Assembly: GCA_006503475.1 (NCBI GenBank)
Contig: RSEH01000238.1
Span: forward strand, 1 to 64,000
Length of the DNA: 64,000 nucleotides
Reading direction: 5' to 3'
Origin: Stentor roeselii
Lineage: Eukaryota > Ciliophora > Heterotrichea > Heterotrichida > Stentoridae
Part shown: positions 37,012 through 44,994 of the stretch, in pieces
Layout of the letters: each line of letters opens with the position of its first letter
Position numbering within the stretch: the first letter of the stretch is position 1
Made by a program: the position numbers and the translations under genes
Notes under the pieces: generated by a model
Databases searched by the model: none
Seen by the model: the letters and a program-made list of their open reading frames with translations, nothing else
What the model was told of the DNA's origin: nothing

Positions 37012-37542
37012 ATGTCTAAAGAAATCAGTATCGATCTTGTCTATTTTGATAAAATTTGTTCAATGAAAAATTTCCCTAAAACTATTCAAAATCTTCAGAA
37101 TTTGACGAGAAAATTCTTTCAGATCAATAGATGTGTTTTTAGGTATGTTGATGAGGAAGGAGAACTTGTGACTATATCGAGTGATAAGGAATTACAAGAA
37201 ACTTACTTGATGCTTGTTGAACTTGATGTGAACAACTTTACGATTGTTATTGATAAGGGTCATATGAATGGGTGTTATAGTCAAAAAATTCAACAAAATG
37301 ATGAAAAAGTGCTTTGGGAAGATGTAAAATGTAGCAAATGCAATGATTTTGTGAATGGAATTCGCTTTAAATGCACTATTTGTGAAGACTTGAACTGCTG
37401 TGAGTTCTGTGAAATGACCATGCAACATGAGCACCCTTTCATTAAATTTGAAAACAAGGACCAATATACAATGCTAGAGGAATCAGGCTTCATCATTCTT
37501 GACAAGTCTTCAGTATTTCAAAAGTCTAAACAAGTTAAGTAA
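37012..37542 (+). CDS. PB1 domain plus ZZ zinc finger protein (p62/NBR1-like architecture)
   Basis: Protein of 176 residues. Residues ~3-82 look like a PB1 domain: a basic start, then FRYVDEEGELVTISSDKELQ, whose acidic OPCA-like loop mediates head-to-tail PB1 pairing. Residues ~105-146 are a ZZ finger with Cys107, Cys110, Cys121, Cys124, Cys130 and Cys133 and His139/141 (VKCSKCNDFVNGIRFKCTIC). The PB1-ZZ order is that of autophagy receptors p62 and NBR1, but the protein ends soon after ZZ without a visible UBA or LIR region, so it may be an adaptor fragment of that system. The ATG follows GTATAA. It is convergent with the next gene, 23 bp apart. Confidence 0.8.
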   Translation: MSKEISIDLVYFDKICSMKNFPKTIQNLQNLTRKFFQINRCVFRYVDEEGELVTISSDKELQETYLMLVELDVNNFTIVIDKGHMNGCYSQKIQQNDEKVLWEDVKCSKCNDFVNGIRFKCTICEDLNCCEFCEMTMQHEHPFIKFENKDQYTMLEESGFIILDKSSVFQKSKQVK

Positions 37543-37565
37543 AGAGTTAATAAGTGAATATTCGA

Positions 37566-38060
37566 TTAAACCACGTCATTCATTATCAGCCCGGTCTCTG
37601 AGTAGCTGTTGGAGTGGCTTAGCCAATAGTCTTGACGTTGGTCTTCGTTTAAGTTGTGCGATTTGGATAGATGTAGTTTCAGGTGAGATACTTTCTTTTG
37701 GCATAAAAAACAATTGAATTTCAATGTTGTCTGGAATAAGTAACGAGCTGCTGATGGAAAAATACCGATTTTTTCTAACTCGTATCTTGACTTTTGACCC
37801 AGGTACTTCAGGATTCGCTTTTGGAAAAAGGATGGACCGCTTAGTACGTCTGATATTGATAAGGGCTGACCTGTGTATAGTGACCAGTCACTATGTGAAA
37901 AGTGAAGACCTAGGTTCTTCGGCTTCAGGTCTTCTAAATCATGGCCAGTTTCTTTAAAATGCTCATATCCATGTTCTGAACAATAAATCACTGCTGGAGT
38001 TTCACATTCACAATAAACTTCAGCTTTGCACTCACAGAGAACTTCAGAACATTCTAGCAT
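37566..38060 (-). CDS. Cys/His-rich protein with B-box-like start and a C2H2-like finger
   Basis: Protein of 164 residues. The N-terminal ~40 residues have closely spaced Cys and His (CECKAEVYCECETPAVIYCS then EHGYEHF and GHDLEDL) resembling a B-box zinc site. A second motif, CFLCQKKVSHLKLHLSKSH (near residue 116), fits a C2H2-type finger. The segment between is helical. There is no membrane part. It is probably a zinc-binding adaptor; function unknown. Confidence 0.7.
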   Translation of the reverse strand: MLECSEVLCECKAEVYCECETPAVIYCSEHGYEHFKETGHDLEDLKPKNLGLHFSHSDWSLYTGQPLSISDVLSGPSFFQKRILKYLGQKSRYELEKIGIFPSAARYLFQTTLKFNCFLCQKKVSHLKLHLSKSHNLNEDQRQDYWLSHSNSYSETGLIMNDVV

Positions 38061-38360
38061 GACCCCCTTGAATTATACTAGTTTAGAAGACTCATTATAT
38101 TAAGACTCTAAGAAACGATTTGAATTTTTGATCCAGAAATCAATATAAAATTTCGTGATTTTTACTATGATTCATTGAAACAATAGAAAATTTTATCATT
38201 TAATTTCCTTCCCCAGCATTCATATTTTTTCAACCTGCTCACTAATAACTAAAACCCATATTAACTCAACATTCCTCAAACATCATCCTAAAAACTCCCT
38301 CAAATCCCAAATCTAAATATAAGCCACTTATTAAAATTTTGTCAACATTCAAATAAATTC
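38061..38360. promoter_or_regulatory. 300-bp divergent region with C-rich tract before the kinase
   Basis: No gene or RNA is seen. From about 38205 to 38330 the plus strand is C-rich and G-poor (TTCCTTCCCCAGC, AAAACCC, CTCCCTCAAATCCC), the same type of tract as upstream of 26098, 29623 and 44173. Confidence 0.45.
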
Positions 38361-39473
38361 ATGGGAAACTGCACAATCCGACAAGACAACTACGACCCAA
38401 CAATCGGTAACATATAAAAAGTCCTAAGTCGCCAGCAGTTTACTTTTTTATATCCAATCGGCAAGGGAGGTTTTGGAAAGGTCTGGAAAGTGATTCTAAA
38501 GAAAACAAAAGACCAGTTCGCAATGAAAGAAATGTTGAAAGCTCGAATAATCAGTAAGAGAAGTGTTCATTCAGTGATGAACGAGCGTCGGTTGTTGGCA
38601 ATTATTAAACATCCCTTTATTGTCAACATGCAGTTCGCCTTTCAGTGTAGAGAAAATCTCTACCTGACTATGGACTTGATGCCAGGAGGCGACCTTCGGT
38701 ATCATCTGGGAAAACAAAGGAAGTTCTCGGAAGTCCAGACCAAGTTCTTTGTTGCTTGCATGTTTTGTGCTCTGGAATACTTACATCTCAATAATGTCAT
38801 TCATAGAGATATCAAACCTGAAAATCTGGTTCTTGATGCTAAAGGGTATGTCAGGCTTACTGACTTTGGAATTGCTAGAGTCTGGCAGGCGGAAAACTCA
38901 CATGAAACTTCTGGAACTCCAGGGTATATGGCTCCTGAAGTCATCTGCAGACAAAACCATACCATCGCTGCAGACTACTTCGCAGTGGGTGTAATAGTCT
39001 ACGAGTTCATGCTGGGCCGTCGTCCATACATAGGAAAAACCCGAAAAGACATCCGCGACGCAATCTTAGCAAAGCAAGTCCAATTAAAATCTCAAGACAT
39101 GCCATCAGGTTGGTCTTTAGAATCTCTCGACTTCGCAAACAAGCTTCTCCAAAGAAAGCCTCAAAACCGTTTAGGTTTCGGAGGTCCTTTAGAAGTAAAA
39201 AATCACGCATGGTTAAAAGACGTCGACTGGGGTAAAATAATGCAAAAGTCCTTAGAAAGTCCATATCTTCCTAAATCCCAGGACAACTTCGACGCAGCCC
39301 AAGTGGGAAACGACTGGCGAGACGAGTTGGACAAGGTCGACCTTCGAGACCCAGGAGTTCAAAACCTGTTCATCGGGTACTTCTACGACTCGACGCTCAC
39401 TTCCCAGCCGTCGACAGTTCCGAATAATTTAAACCTTTCGAAGAGTATGAACCTCAGCCAGTTGACTAACTAA
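38361..39473 (+). CDS. AGC-type protein kinase, YANK/STK32-like, with MGNC start and one intron
   Basis: Spliced protein of 365 residues. Exon 1 (38361-38406) encodes MGNCTIRQDNYDPTI, with a myristoylation/palmitoylation signal. The 15-nt intron is required to reach the kinase frame. Kinase motifs are GKGGFGKV (29-36), catalytic Lys51 in FAMKEM, HRDIKPEN with Asp145, DFG with Asp163, and SGTPGYMAPE. The GGDLRYHL helix, the GRRPY segment and the tail DNFDAAQVGNDW are typical of the AGC family near STK32/YANK. All catalytic residues are present, so it should be active, probably membrane-bound. The stop is 4 bp from that of the convergent inositol kinase. Confidence 0.92.
38407..38421 (+). other. 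15-nt intron in the kinase gene
   Basis: GTAACATATAAAAAG, TA at positions 9-10. It contains a TAA in the reading frame; removing it makes a Val codon (G+TC) and restores the glycine-loop region. Confidence 0.85.
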
Positions 39474-39477
39474 TTAT

Positions 39478-40275
39478 TTAACTTTTTGGTAGAAGGTCTG
39501 ACCAGATCTGATTCACGCTTTCAAGTCCTTGAATCACGTCTAAATATTAAATACTGTCGTCATGGTGACCTTCTGCATCGTATACATGAGCAAAGTCGAT
39601 GAACTTTGTTAAAGTTGCACCGTTTTTACCTACCACGTAAAAAACACTGGCAGTGAAAAAATGCTTTGAGGTCTGCTTTTTAAACCAGCGGATTAGTTTT
39701 TTTGTTTGGCTGTGAAGGGAATGTAGGACTTCTTGAGAAGGGCCTGAAACTTTCAGGAAGTAGCTGTGGATGTTTTCGCTGGTTACTTGGAAGAAACCTT
39801 CTTCTTTGGCGAAGGAATCGGTTACTTTGCCGGATTCGTCTTTTGATACTAGGCCGGAAATACGGAAGCCTAGGGTCCCTGTTGTGGTTTTGGCAGCCTT
39901 TTCCATTTGGTCTTTGGTTTTGCGCTCGTTGTGGTCTTTCGTCCATGTTACTTTTCCGATTTTGCAGTCGAGGATATTTGGATGGTCAAAACCGGTCAAG
40001 AGATTTTCAAGTATAAGATAAGTCTGGCCGGAGATTTCCTTAGTTCCAAAGTACTTCGGAACAAAGTCTCTAAATTTAATGAGTTGTTCATCCGACTGAG
40101 ATTCATCAAAAAGCTCTTTATAAAACTTTACCTCAGCAGGGCCAGCTCTTTTGTACAGCTTGTCCCCTTCAGCAATCAAAGAACCCGCATGTCCTCCTGC
40201 CTGAGTAGGTTGCCCCTCAGCATGCTTTTTTTGACTATTCTTCACAGTTTCTTCCCTGGAATCACAACAACCCAT
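39478..40275 (-). CDS. Inositol polyphosphate kinase (IPK family), MGCC start, one intron
   Basis: Spliced protein of 260 residues. It opens MGCC, a dual-acylation signal. The inositol-phosphate binding signature PxxxDxKxG is present as PNILDCKIG, and the metal-binding IDFAH is near the C-terminus. Without splicing the protein would stop just after IDFAHVYDAEGHHDD; removing the 15-nt intron adds NVIQGLESVNQIWSDLLPKS, which matches the conserved family end where IDFAH is followed by a GL-x-x-L helix. The family phosphorylates inositol phosphates (IPMK/IP6K/IP3K); which one cannot be told from motifs alone. It sits between a convergent kinase (4 bp) and the CTR transporter on the same strand (15 bp). 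Confidence 0.92.
39540..39554 (-). other. 15-nt intron in the inositol polyphosphate kinase gene
   Basis: GTATTTAATATTTAG, TA at positions 9-10. It carries the apparent in-frame stop TAA; splicing joins A+AC as Asn. Confidence 0.88.
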
Positions 40276-40290
40276 TTATAAGAATTCTAA
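40276..40290 (-). promoter_or_regulatory. 15-bp spacer with TTATAA between the CTR and inositol kinase genes
   Basis: Minus strand reads TAA, TTAGAATTCTTATAA, ATG. Same style of junction as 9456-9461. Confidence 0.5.
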
Positions 40291-40737
40291 TTAGTGACAC
40301 GCACGCATCACTTCCGCACTTTGCAAGAATTTCGGTTTTAATACTTCGCTTAGGAAGTAGCCAAGAGTGAGTCCTCCACAAACAGCGAAATAAATGCCAG
40401 TGGAGTAACTCATGACAGCTAACATTAGCAAGTAACTTCCAGAGGCATATAGAAAATATAAGAATCCGAGGAGTAGCCTGGAGATGAGTCTTGAGTTCGA
40501 GTATTGCCTGAATACTTCTCACGATTTATAGTTCACAAACTTGATCGCTAATTGAATCAACTGGACAGCTGCTGAAAAGAACAACATAGCAAAGACAGCC
40601 CCAGCGTACTTTCCATCAGTATCGACTGTAAAACTGAGTACCTCTTACTTATCCAGATAAAAAGTGAAGTGTTTTTCCTTAAAAAAATGCATATACATCC
40701 TTTCAGTCACCTTCTCACAGGACATGTTCATATTCAT
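40291..40737 (-). CDS. CTR-family copper transporter, three exons
   Basis: Spliced protein of 138 residues from exons 40649-40737, 40523-40633 and 40291-40507. No frame longer than about 90 codons exists unless two 15-nt introns are removed. The N-terminus is Met-rich (MNMNMS, later MYM), as expected for Cu(I) capture. Membrane segment 1 is YAGAVFAMLFFSAAVQLIQL (~39-58). Segment 2 ends with the CTR selectivity motif MxxxM at Met95-Met99 (MLAVM), followed by segment 3 with GxxxG at Gly112-Gly116. The tail ends CH, like the Cys/His tail of Ctr1. Family members form trimers that import Cu(I). Divergent from the pseudohelicase gene, with ATGs 27 bp apart. Confidence 0.92.
40508..40522 (-). other. 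15-nt intron 2 of the CTR gene
   Basis: GTGAGAAGTATTCAG, TA at positions 9-10; the only one of the seven with GTG rather than GTA at the 5' end. It removes an in-frame TGA. Confidence 0.85.
40634..40648 (-). other. 15-nt intron 1 of the CTR gene
   Basis: GTAAGAGGTACTCAG, TA at positions 9-10. Splicing joins AA+T as Asn and removes an in-frame TAA. Confidence 0.85.
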
Positions 40738-40764
40738 TTATTCTTCAACTAACATCTCTAATAA
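40738..40764. promoter_or_regulatory. 27-bp divergent region between the CTR and pseudohelicase start codons
   Basis: Both sides end in AATAA directly before ATG (minus AGAATAA, plus CTAATAA). If both genes are transcribed separately, their promoters must overlap each other and the coding sequences. Confidence 0.6.
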
Positions 40765-41946
40765 ATGGTCAAAAACAAGTCGGCGAAGGAAACTCCCAGA
40801 CTAAAAGACCAGAAACTTGAAAATCTTCCTGAAAAATGCGTAGTTTTTGGAAAAAGCGACTTAAAAGCTGCCCTTCTTCCTTTTTTTACGAATGAATCTC
40901 GAAAATCAGGGAATTTCTTAATTTTGACTTCCAGTCGAGAGACCATCATCGCTTTAAAAAAATGGATTCAGAAGCAGTTCTCTTTAGAAGTCGTTGTTTT
41001 GACCCCAGGGACTGGAAACAACACAGAAATTGAAAATTTGAGAAAAAAACACTCGGTGCTCATCTCGTGCCCTGCCAGGTTTTTTCATCATTTAAAGAAC
41101 TCGAAGCTGATCGACGTGAAGGTCTTTTCGACTTGCTTGATTGACGAGGTCGACTTGATTCTTTCATCGTTTTCTTCGAGTTTTCTGGAATTTTCTAAAA
41201 ATTTCTCAAATTTTGAGACTTTGCAACTTTTCACTGAAAATTCCTCAAATGTTGAGAATTTCTTGAAAAATTTCCAGGAACTTCCTCAAATTACAAGAAA
41301 AAGTACTTCAGAGGTGTTAAAAGCTGAGGTGAAGTTCGTTAAAGTTGACATTGACAAGAAATTTTTACTTCTTCATACTTTTTTATTCAAAAACAAAGGA
41401 AAAAAAATAGTTGTTGTCTTTAACACCTCGAATGAAGTGATTTTTTTTTCAGATCTTTTAAAAATTCTTCAGATTTCCACCTTTTCCACCCATTCCTTGA
41501 AAAACAGTGAAAAAGTTGAAGAAGTTCATTCAAAGTTCCTACAACTTGCAAATGGAATTCTTCTGACAACAGTCGAAACCTCTTCAAACATGCGAAACAT
41601 CGCGAAAGACTTTTTAATCGCTTTTGACTCAGACCAGGCAGGTCTCAGGCCATGCATCGAAAGCCTTTCAAGCGAAAAAGGCAAAGTTTTACTTTTCACA
41701 TCAGAAGAAGAACTCACAACTCTTCAACAAAATTTCCCAGAATCAAGTGAAATGAAAGTAAAAAACAACCAAATCTGGAACATCCAAGAAAAAATCGAGA
41801 AAATCGTGAAAAAAAACTACGAAATGCATAAAAAAGCTCGAGAAGGTTACAAAAACTACATCTTATCAACAAAACTTCGACAATTTCACTCAATTGCCAA
41901 GAATTTCGGCTTGGAGAAGGCTTTTTTAGTAAATAATCTCATTTAA
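40765..41946 (+). CDS. DEAD-box-like pseudohelicase (Has1/DDX18-like fold, motifs eroded)
   Basis: Protein of 393 residues with the linear layout of a DEAD-box RNA helicase but most catalytic motifs lost. Walker A, normally TGSGKT, reads VFGKSDLKAALLPFF. Motif Ia-like is FLILTSSRE, Ib-like is VLISCPARFFHHL. Motif II, normally DEAD, reads IDEVDLIL. Motif IV-like is KIVVVFNTSNEV and V-like is ILLTTVETSSNM. Motif VI, normally HRxGRxGR, has no Arg pair (AFDSDQAGLRPCIES). The end KKAREGYKNYILS...SIAKNFGLEKAF matches the C-terminal extension of nucleolar helicases such as Has1 and DDX18. The frame is open and complete, so it is a gene rather than a decayed one. Predicted ATPase-dead, possibly a ribosome-assembly scaffold. 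Confidence 0.8.
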   Translation: MVKNKSAKETPRLKDQKLENLPEKCVVFGKSDLKAALLPFFTNESRKSGNFLILTSSRETIIALKKWIQKQFSLEVVVLTPGTGNNTEIENLRKKHSVLISCPARFFHHLKNSKLIDVKVFSTCLIDEVDLILSSFSSSFLEFSKNFSNFETLQLFTENSSNVENFLKNFQELPQITRKSTSEVLKAEVKFVKVDIDKKFLLLHTFLFKNKGKKIVVVFNTSNEVIFFSDLLKILQISTFSTHSLKNSEKVEEVHSKFLQLANGILLTTVETSSNMRNIAKDFLIAFDSDQAGLRPCIESLSSEKGKVLLFTSEEELTTLQQNFPESSEMKVKNNQIWNIQEKIEKIVKKNYEMHKKAREGYKNYILSTKLRQFHSIAKNFGLEKAFLVNNLI

Positions 41947-41954
41947 TACGAAAA

Positions 41955-43319
41955 CTAACTCGACTTTCTCTTATTCCGATTTGCGAGACAAGGAGTAATT
42001 GACTTGTTTTTTAAGCTTCTTGAAGAGTTTTCGTTTTCGATTTTGAAACTTTTATTTACGTTTGTCGTGCTTTGGTCGAAAGTACTGGAAAAGGAGTTGA
42101 ATCTTTTGTGACTTGATTTAAGATTCGCTCGCTTTTTGATAAAGGTTTCTAATTCATTCGTGCAATGCGAAAAAATGTAATTTTCAAGGGTTTTGAAGGT
42201 GTCTCCGAATTTGCAGTAGATTGAGTTGTTTTTGAGAACTACTCCAACTTTTTTGCAGCCAACTTTGTAGTAGTGTTCGTAGGTTCTTTGGAAAAAACCT
42301 TCTAGTTTTAATGAGTTTAGACTTATTTGCAGTTGGTAGTCGACTGTGTCTGAGTCTTCTTGCGTTTTTATTACGGTTATGTCTGGGTTTATGTTTTCTA
42401 CTGACATGTTTAGAAGTCTTGGACGAAGCTTTTTCTTTTTTTTGGGAGGTGGGATTGAGATTGACTCGGGTTTGCTTGTTTGAAGGGTTTTTGAGTTGTT
42501 TTCGAGGTTTCCTATTTTCACTTTAACACAATCAAGTTCCTCCTCACGCTTCTTCAACAATGAAAAAACCGATTCTTGAGTCATCATCAACTCCTGATAC
42601 TTCTTCTTATAAAGTTCCATTTCAGCCCTCAAAATATCTTTTTCATCTAAAACTTCCAGAATCTTTTTATCCTTCGCTTCAACCTCCTTCTCAAGTCCAG
42701 CAGCTTTCTCTTTAAACTTTTCACTCCAAATCCTAAACTTTTCACATTCAAAGATGACTTTATCCATACAAACCTTATGTTCTCTCTGAATCTTTTCAAC
42801 AGTCTGCCCATTGCAAGTCCTTTCAAACTGCAAATTATGTTCAAGTTCTAAAATTTTCATTCGAAGTTCCACATTTTTCGTTGAATCTTCTAAAAAATCC
42901 TGAGCTTCTTGAGACTCAAGTCCTTCAATATTTTCAGAAACTTCTGAAGTTTCAGTGATTTCGATGACAGGTGATAAGAATTTCTGTGATTGAAGAATGA
43001 GAAGAATTCTTGGAAGTCCAACTTCTTCAGGGACTTCAAAGATCATGTCTTGAGGAGTGGTGAAGAGAGGAAGCCAATGATATCCTTGACATTTGATGAT
43101 TTTCATGCTGAACCTCAAACTCGCTATTGCCAGGTGGTCTTCAATTGACAGTCGAAGGATTCCTTTTGAAGGAATGATGATCATTTGTTGAGAATGCTCG
43201 ACTTGCCTCATTTCAATCGTGTTTAAGACCTGCTCGTTTATAGTGATCACGCATTTGCACTTGGAGATATTCCCAAGGCCTTCTACTCTGACGATGGTCA
43301 TTTCAAAATTGTCGAACAT
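41955..43319 (-). CDS. C2-like N-terminus plus coiled coil, unknown
   Basis: Protein of 454 residues. The first ~115 residues look like a beta-sandwich (MTIVRVEGLGNISKCKCVIT, SKGILRLSIEDHL) and may be a C2-like domain without clear calcium ligands. Residues ~150-280 are a continuous coiled coil (LELEHNLQFERT to EELDCVKVKIGNL). A Lys/Pro cluster (PPPKKKKKLRPR) could be a nuclear signal. A second ordered block lies near 330-395 (LKLEGFFQRTYEHYYKVGCK). The Ser/Lys tail is disordered. Such C2-coiled-coil proteins are often basal-body or transition-zone components, but I cannot name a family. The next gene upstream on the same strand ends 16 bp before its ATG. Confidence 0.65.
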   Translation of the reverse strand: MFDNFEMTIVRVEGLGNISKCKCVITINEQVLNTIEMRQVEHSQQMIIIPSKGILRLSIEDHLAIASLRFSMKIIKCQGYHWLPLFTTPQDMIFEVPEEVGLPRILLILQSQKFLSPVIEITETSEVSENIEGLESQEAQDFLEDSTKNVELRMKILELEHNLQFERTCNGQTVEKIQREHKVCMDKVIFECEKFRIWSEKFKEKAAGLEKEVEAKDKKILEVLDEKDILRAEMELYKKKYQELMMTQESVFSLLKKREEELDCVKVKIGNLENNSKTLQTSKPESISIPPPKKKKKLRPRLLNMSVENINPDITVIKTQEDSDTVDYQLQISLNSLKLEGFFQRTYEHYYKVGCKKVGVVLKNNSIYCKFGDTFKTLENYIFSHCTNELETFIKKRANLKSSHKRFNSFSSTFDQSTTNVNKSFKIENENSSRSLKNKSITPCLANRNKRKSS

Positions 43320-43335
43320 TTAAAAGTAATTTAAG

Positions 43336-44013
43336 TTAAGAATTTGATTTTTCAAAACATTCCCAAGTTATTTTTCTTTTTATTGATGTGAAACTTCGAA
43401 GCGATCTTCGATTTTTTAAAGGGTTGTTTAATATTGGAAGAGATGGAGTCAATGGCGACTGAGCGTAGGGCGATTGAGTTTTTTTTAAGATTTTCTTGGA
43501 TTTTGATGGTTTTGATTGGAAAGGTTCTGGAAAATTAACTGTCTTACGCTTTGGACTGTTTAAGAGAAGAAGACGAGGAGAGACTTGCTCGGATTTAAAG
43601 GAATGTCTTAGGATTTGAGGCTTTTCTTCTTCGAATTGACTTTCCTCGATTGCTTGAAGAGGAAGGACTTCGAATCGGAATTTTGAAATGATTTTCTTGA
43701 AGGTTGGGTTTGAAGAAGGGAAAAAATCTTGATGGAGTTTTAGTTGATTTGAATCTTGGGGGTCTTGAAGTTCTGGCTCTTCTGGGCAGATTTTAATTGC
43801 AGTGCCTGGACAATCGAAGTGAAAATCAACAAAACCGTAATGTCCATGGCTAGACTTAGCTGTGGTCAAAAACTCTTGCACATTAAGGAAATCTTGTTCA
43901 TCATCTTTGTGCCTATTCATGTTCCTTTCGAAGTCTTCAAGTGTAAGTCCAGTCTACCTATTCCTTACAATAAATCCATTGCCTCCGTCCTTGCAGTTTA
44001 GTATAGAATTCAT
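43336..44013 (-). CDS. Protein of unknown function, one 15-nt intron
   Basis: Spliced protein of 220 residues. Exon 1 (43969-44013) starts at an ATG behind TTTATAA and gives MNSILNCKDGGNGFI; exon 2 (43336-43953) continues TGLTLEDFERNMNRHKDDEQ. If read from the internal Met at 43920 the first 26 residues would be lost. The rest is Ser/Pro/Lys-rich, with a proline-directed stretch (TQSPYAQSPLTPSLP) and a basic C-terminus. There is no membrane segment or catalytic motif. Function unknown. Confidence 0.7.
43954..43968 (-). other. 15-nt intron
   Basis: GTAAGGAATAGGTAG, TA at positions 9-10. It removes an in-frame TAG at its own 3' end and joins codons cleanly at phase 0. Confidence 0.8.
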
Positions 44014-44172
44014 TTATAAACTCCTATAGCTCTATTTAAATTTATTTCTGTTTAATACTAACATCAATTTCCAATAAAAAAATCCAACCCCTTAAACCAA
44101 CCCCTTTTCATCAACCCATAACTCCAATTCAAACATTCAACTTCCAAACATTTAAAATGAAAACTTATAAAC
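44014..44172. promoter_or_regulatory. 159-bp divergent region with C-rich tract
   Basis: Between the gene starting at 44013 and the plus-strand gene starting at 44173. From about 44083 to 44150 the plus strand has repeated CCAACCCC and CAACCC runs and few G. TTATAAAC precedes the ATG at 44173. Confidence 0.45.
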
Positions 44173-44994
44173 ATGAGTGAAGAAGAACCCAGCATAAACT
44201 ACTCAGGTCCAGTAATAGAAGACGAGTCTTCCTTACCAGAGGCTCTGCGATCAATATTCACTTTCGCTTTTTCCACGAACTGCCATCTGGACGAAGCAAG
44301 TGTGACAGACGAAGAAAGAGAAACCCTTGCAACTTTAGACCTAACAGAGCTTTTCGAGAACTTTAAAGACCTGATCATGGACCTTCTCCGTTTCAAGCAG
44401 AAATTCAAACATTCAGACATGGCCGAACTTGCAAATCGTTCAGAGCAATTCGAGACAATCATTCAGAAGTTAGAAGCGAAAGTAAGAAGCCACATCGGAG
44501 TTGAACAGCAACTTAAACTTTTAATAGAAACTCAGCAAGGCCAACTGGACAACCTGCAAAAAGGCGCTGATGAGAAAAAGACAGTCGTTTTAAGTGATGA
44601 GATGAAAGGTTTAAAGGAAAAAATCACTGAATTTGAAAAAGAAGCAAAAAAAAAGGACTCTGATATTTTTAGACTGAATCATGAAAACTTGAAATTGAGG
44701 AAAATCGTTGAAGATAAAAGTCGAATCATCCAGTCTTTGAGGAAGACTCCGAAAGGTGATTATATGGAAAGTAATGAATATATCAAGAAGCAGATTGAAG
44801 AGCAAAATTCACAAATCATTAAAATCCAGCAGAAACTAAAAAAAGAAATTTATGGATGGACTCCGAAAAAGGTCCTTCGGCAGAAATCAAATAAAAGACC
44901 GAATTCACCAAACAGCAGTTCTTATGTAAGTCCTGCTTTTAAAATCGCACAGAAGTACATCAGAGGTCACGTCCGAAGCTACTCAGAGCATTAA
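44173..44994 (+). CDS. Coiled-coil protein, unknown function
   Basis: Protein of 273 residues. The acidic N-terminus (~1-55) is followed by helical segments from about 60 to 230 with strong heptad character (FETIIQKLEAKVRSH, MKGLKEKITEFEKEAKKKDS, IKKQIEEQNSQIIKIQQKL). The last ~45 residues are basic, Ser/Pro/Asn-rich and probably disordered. It likely dimerises and serves as a structural or tethering protein; nothing more specific can be said. The next same-strand gene starts 12 bp after its stop, with ATTTAA before the ATG. Confidence 0.7.
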   Translation: MSEEEPSINYSGPVIEDESSLPEALRSIFTFAFSTNCHLDEASVTDEERETLATLDLTELFENFKDLIMDLLRFKQKFKHSDMAELANRSEQFETIIQKLEAKVRSHIGVEQQLKLLIETQQGQLDNLQKGADEKKTVVLSDEMKGLKEKITEFEKEAKKKDSDIFRLNHENLKLRKIVEDKSRIIQSLRKTPKGDYMESNEYIKKQIEEQNSQIIKIQQKLKKEIYGWTPKKVLRQKSNKRPNSPNSSSYVSPAFKIAQKYIRGHVRSYSEH

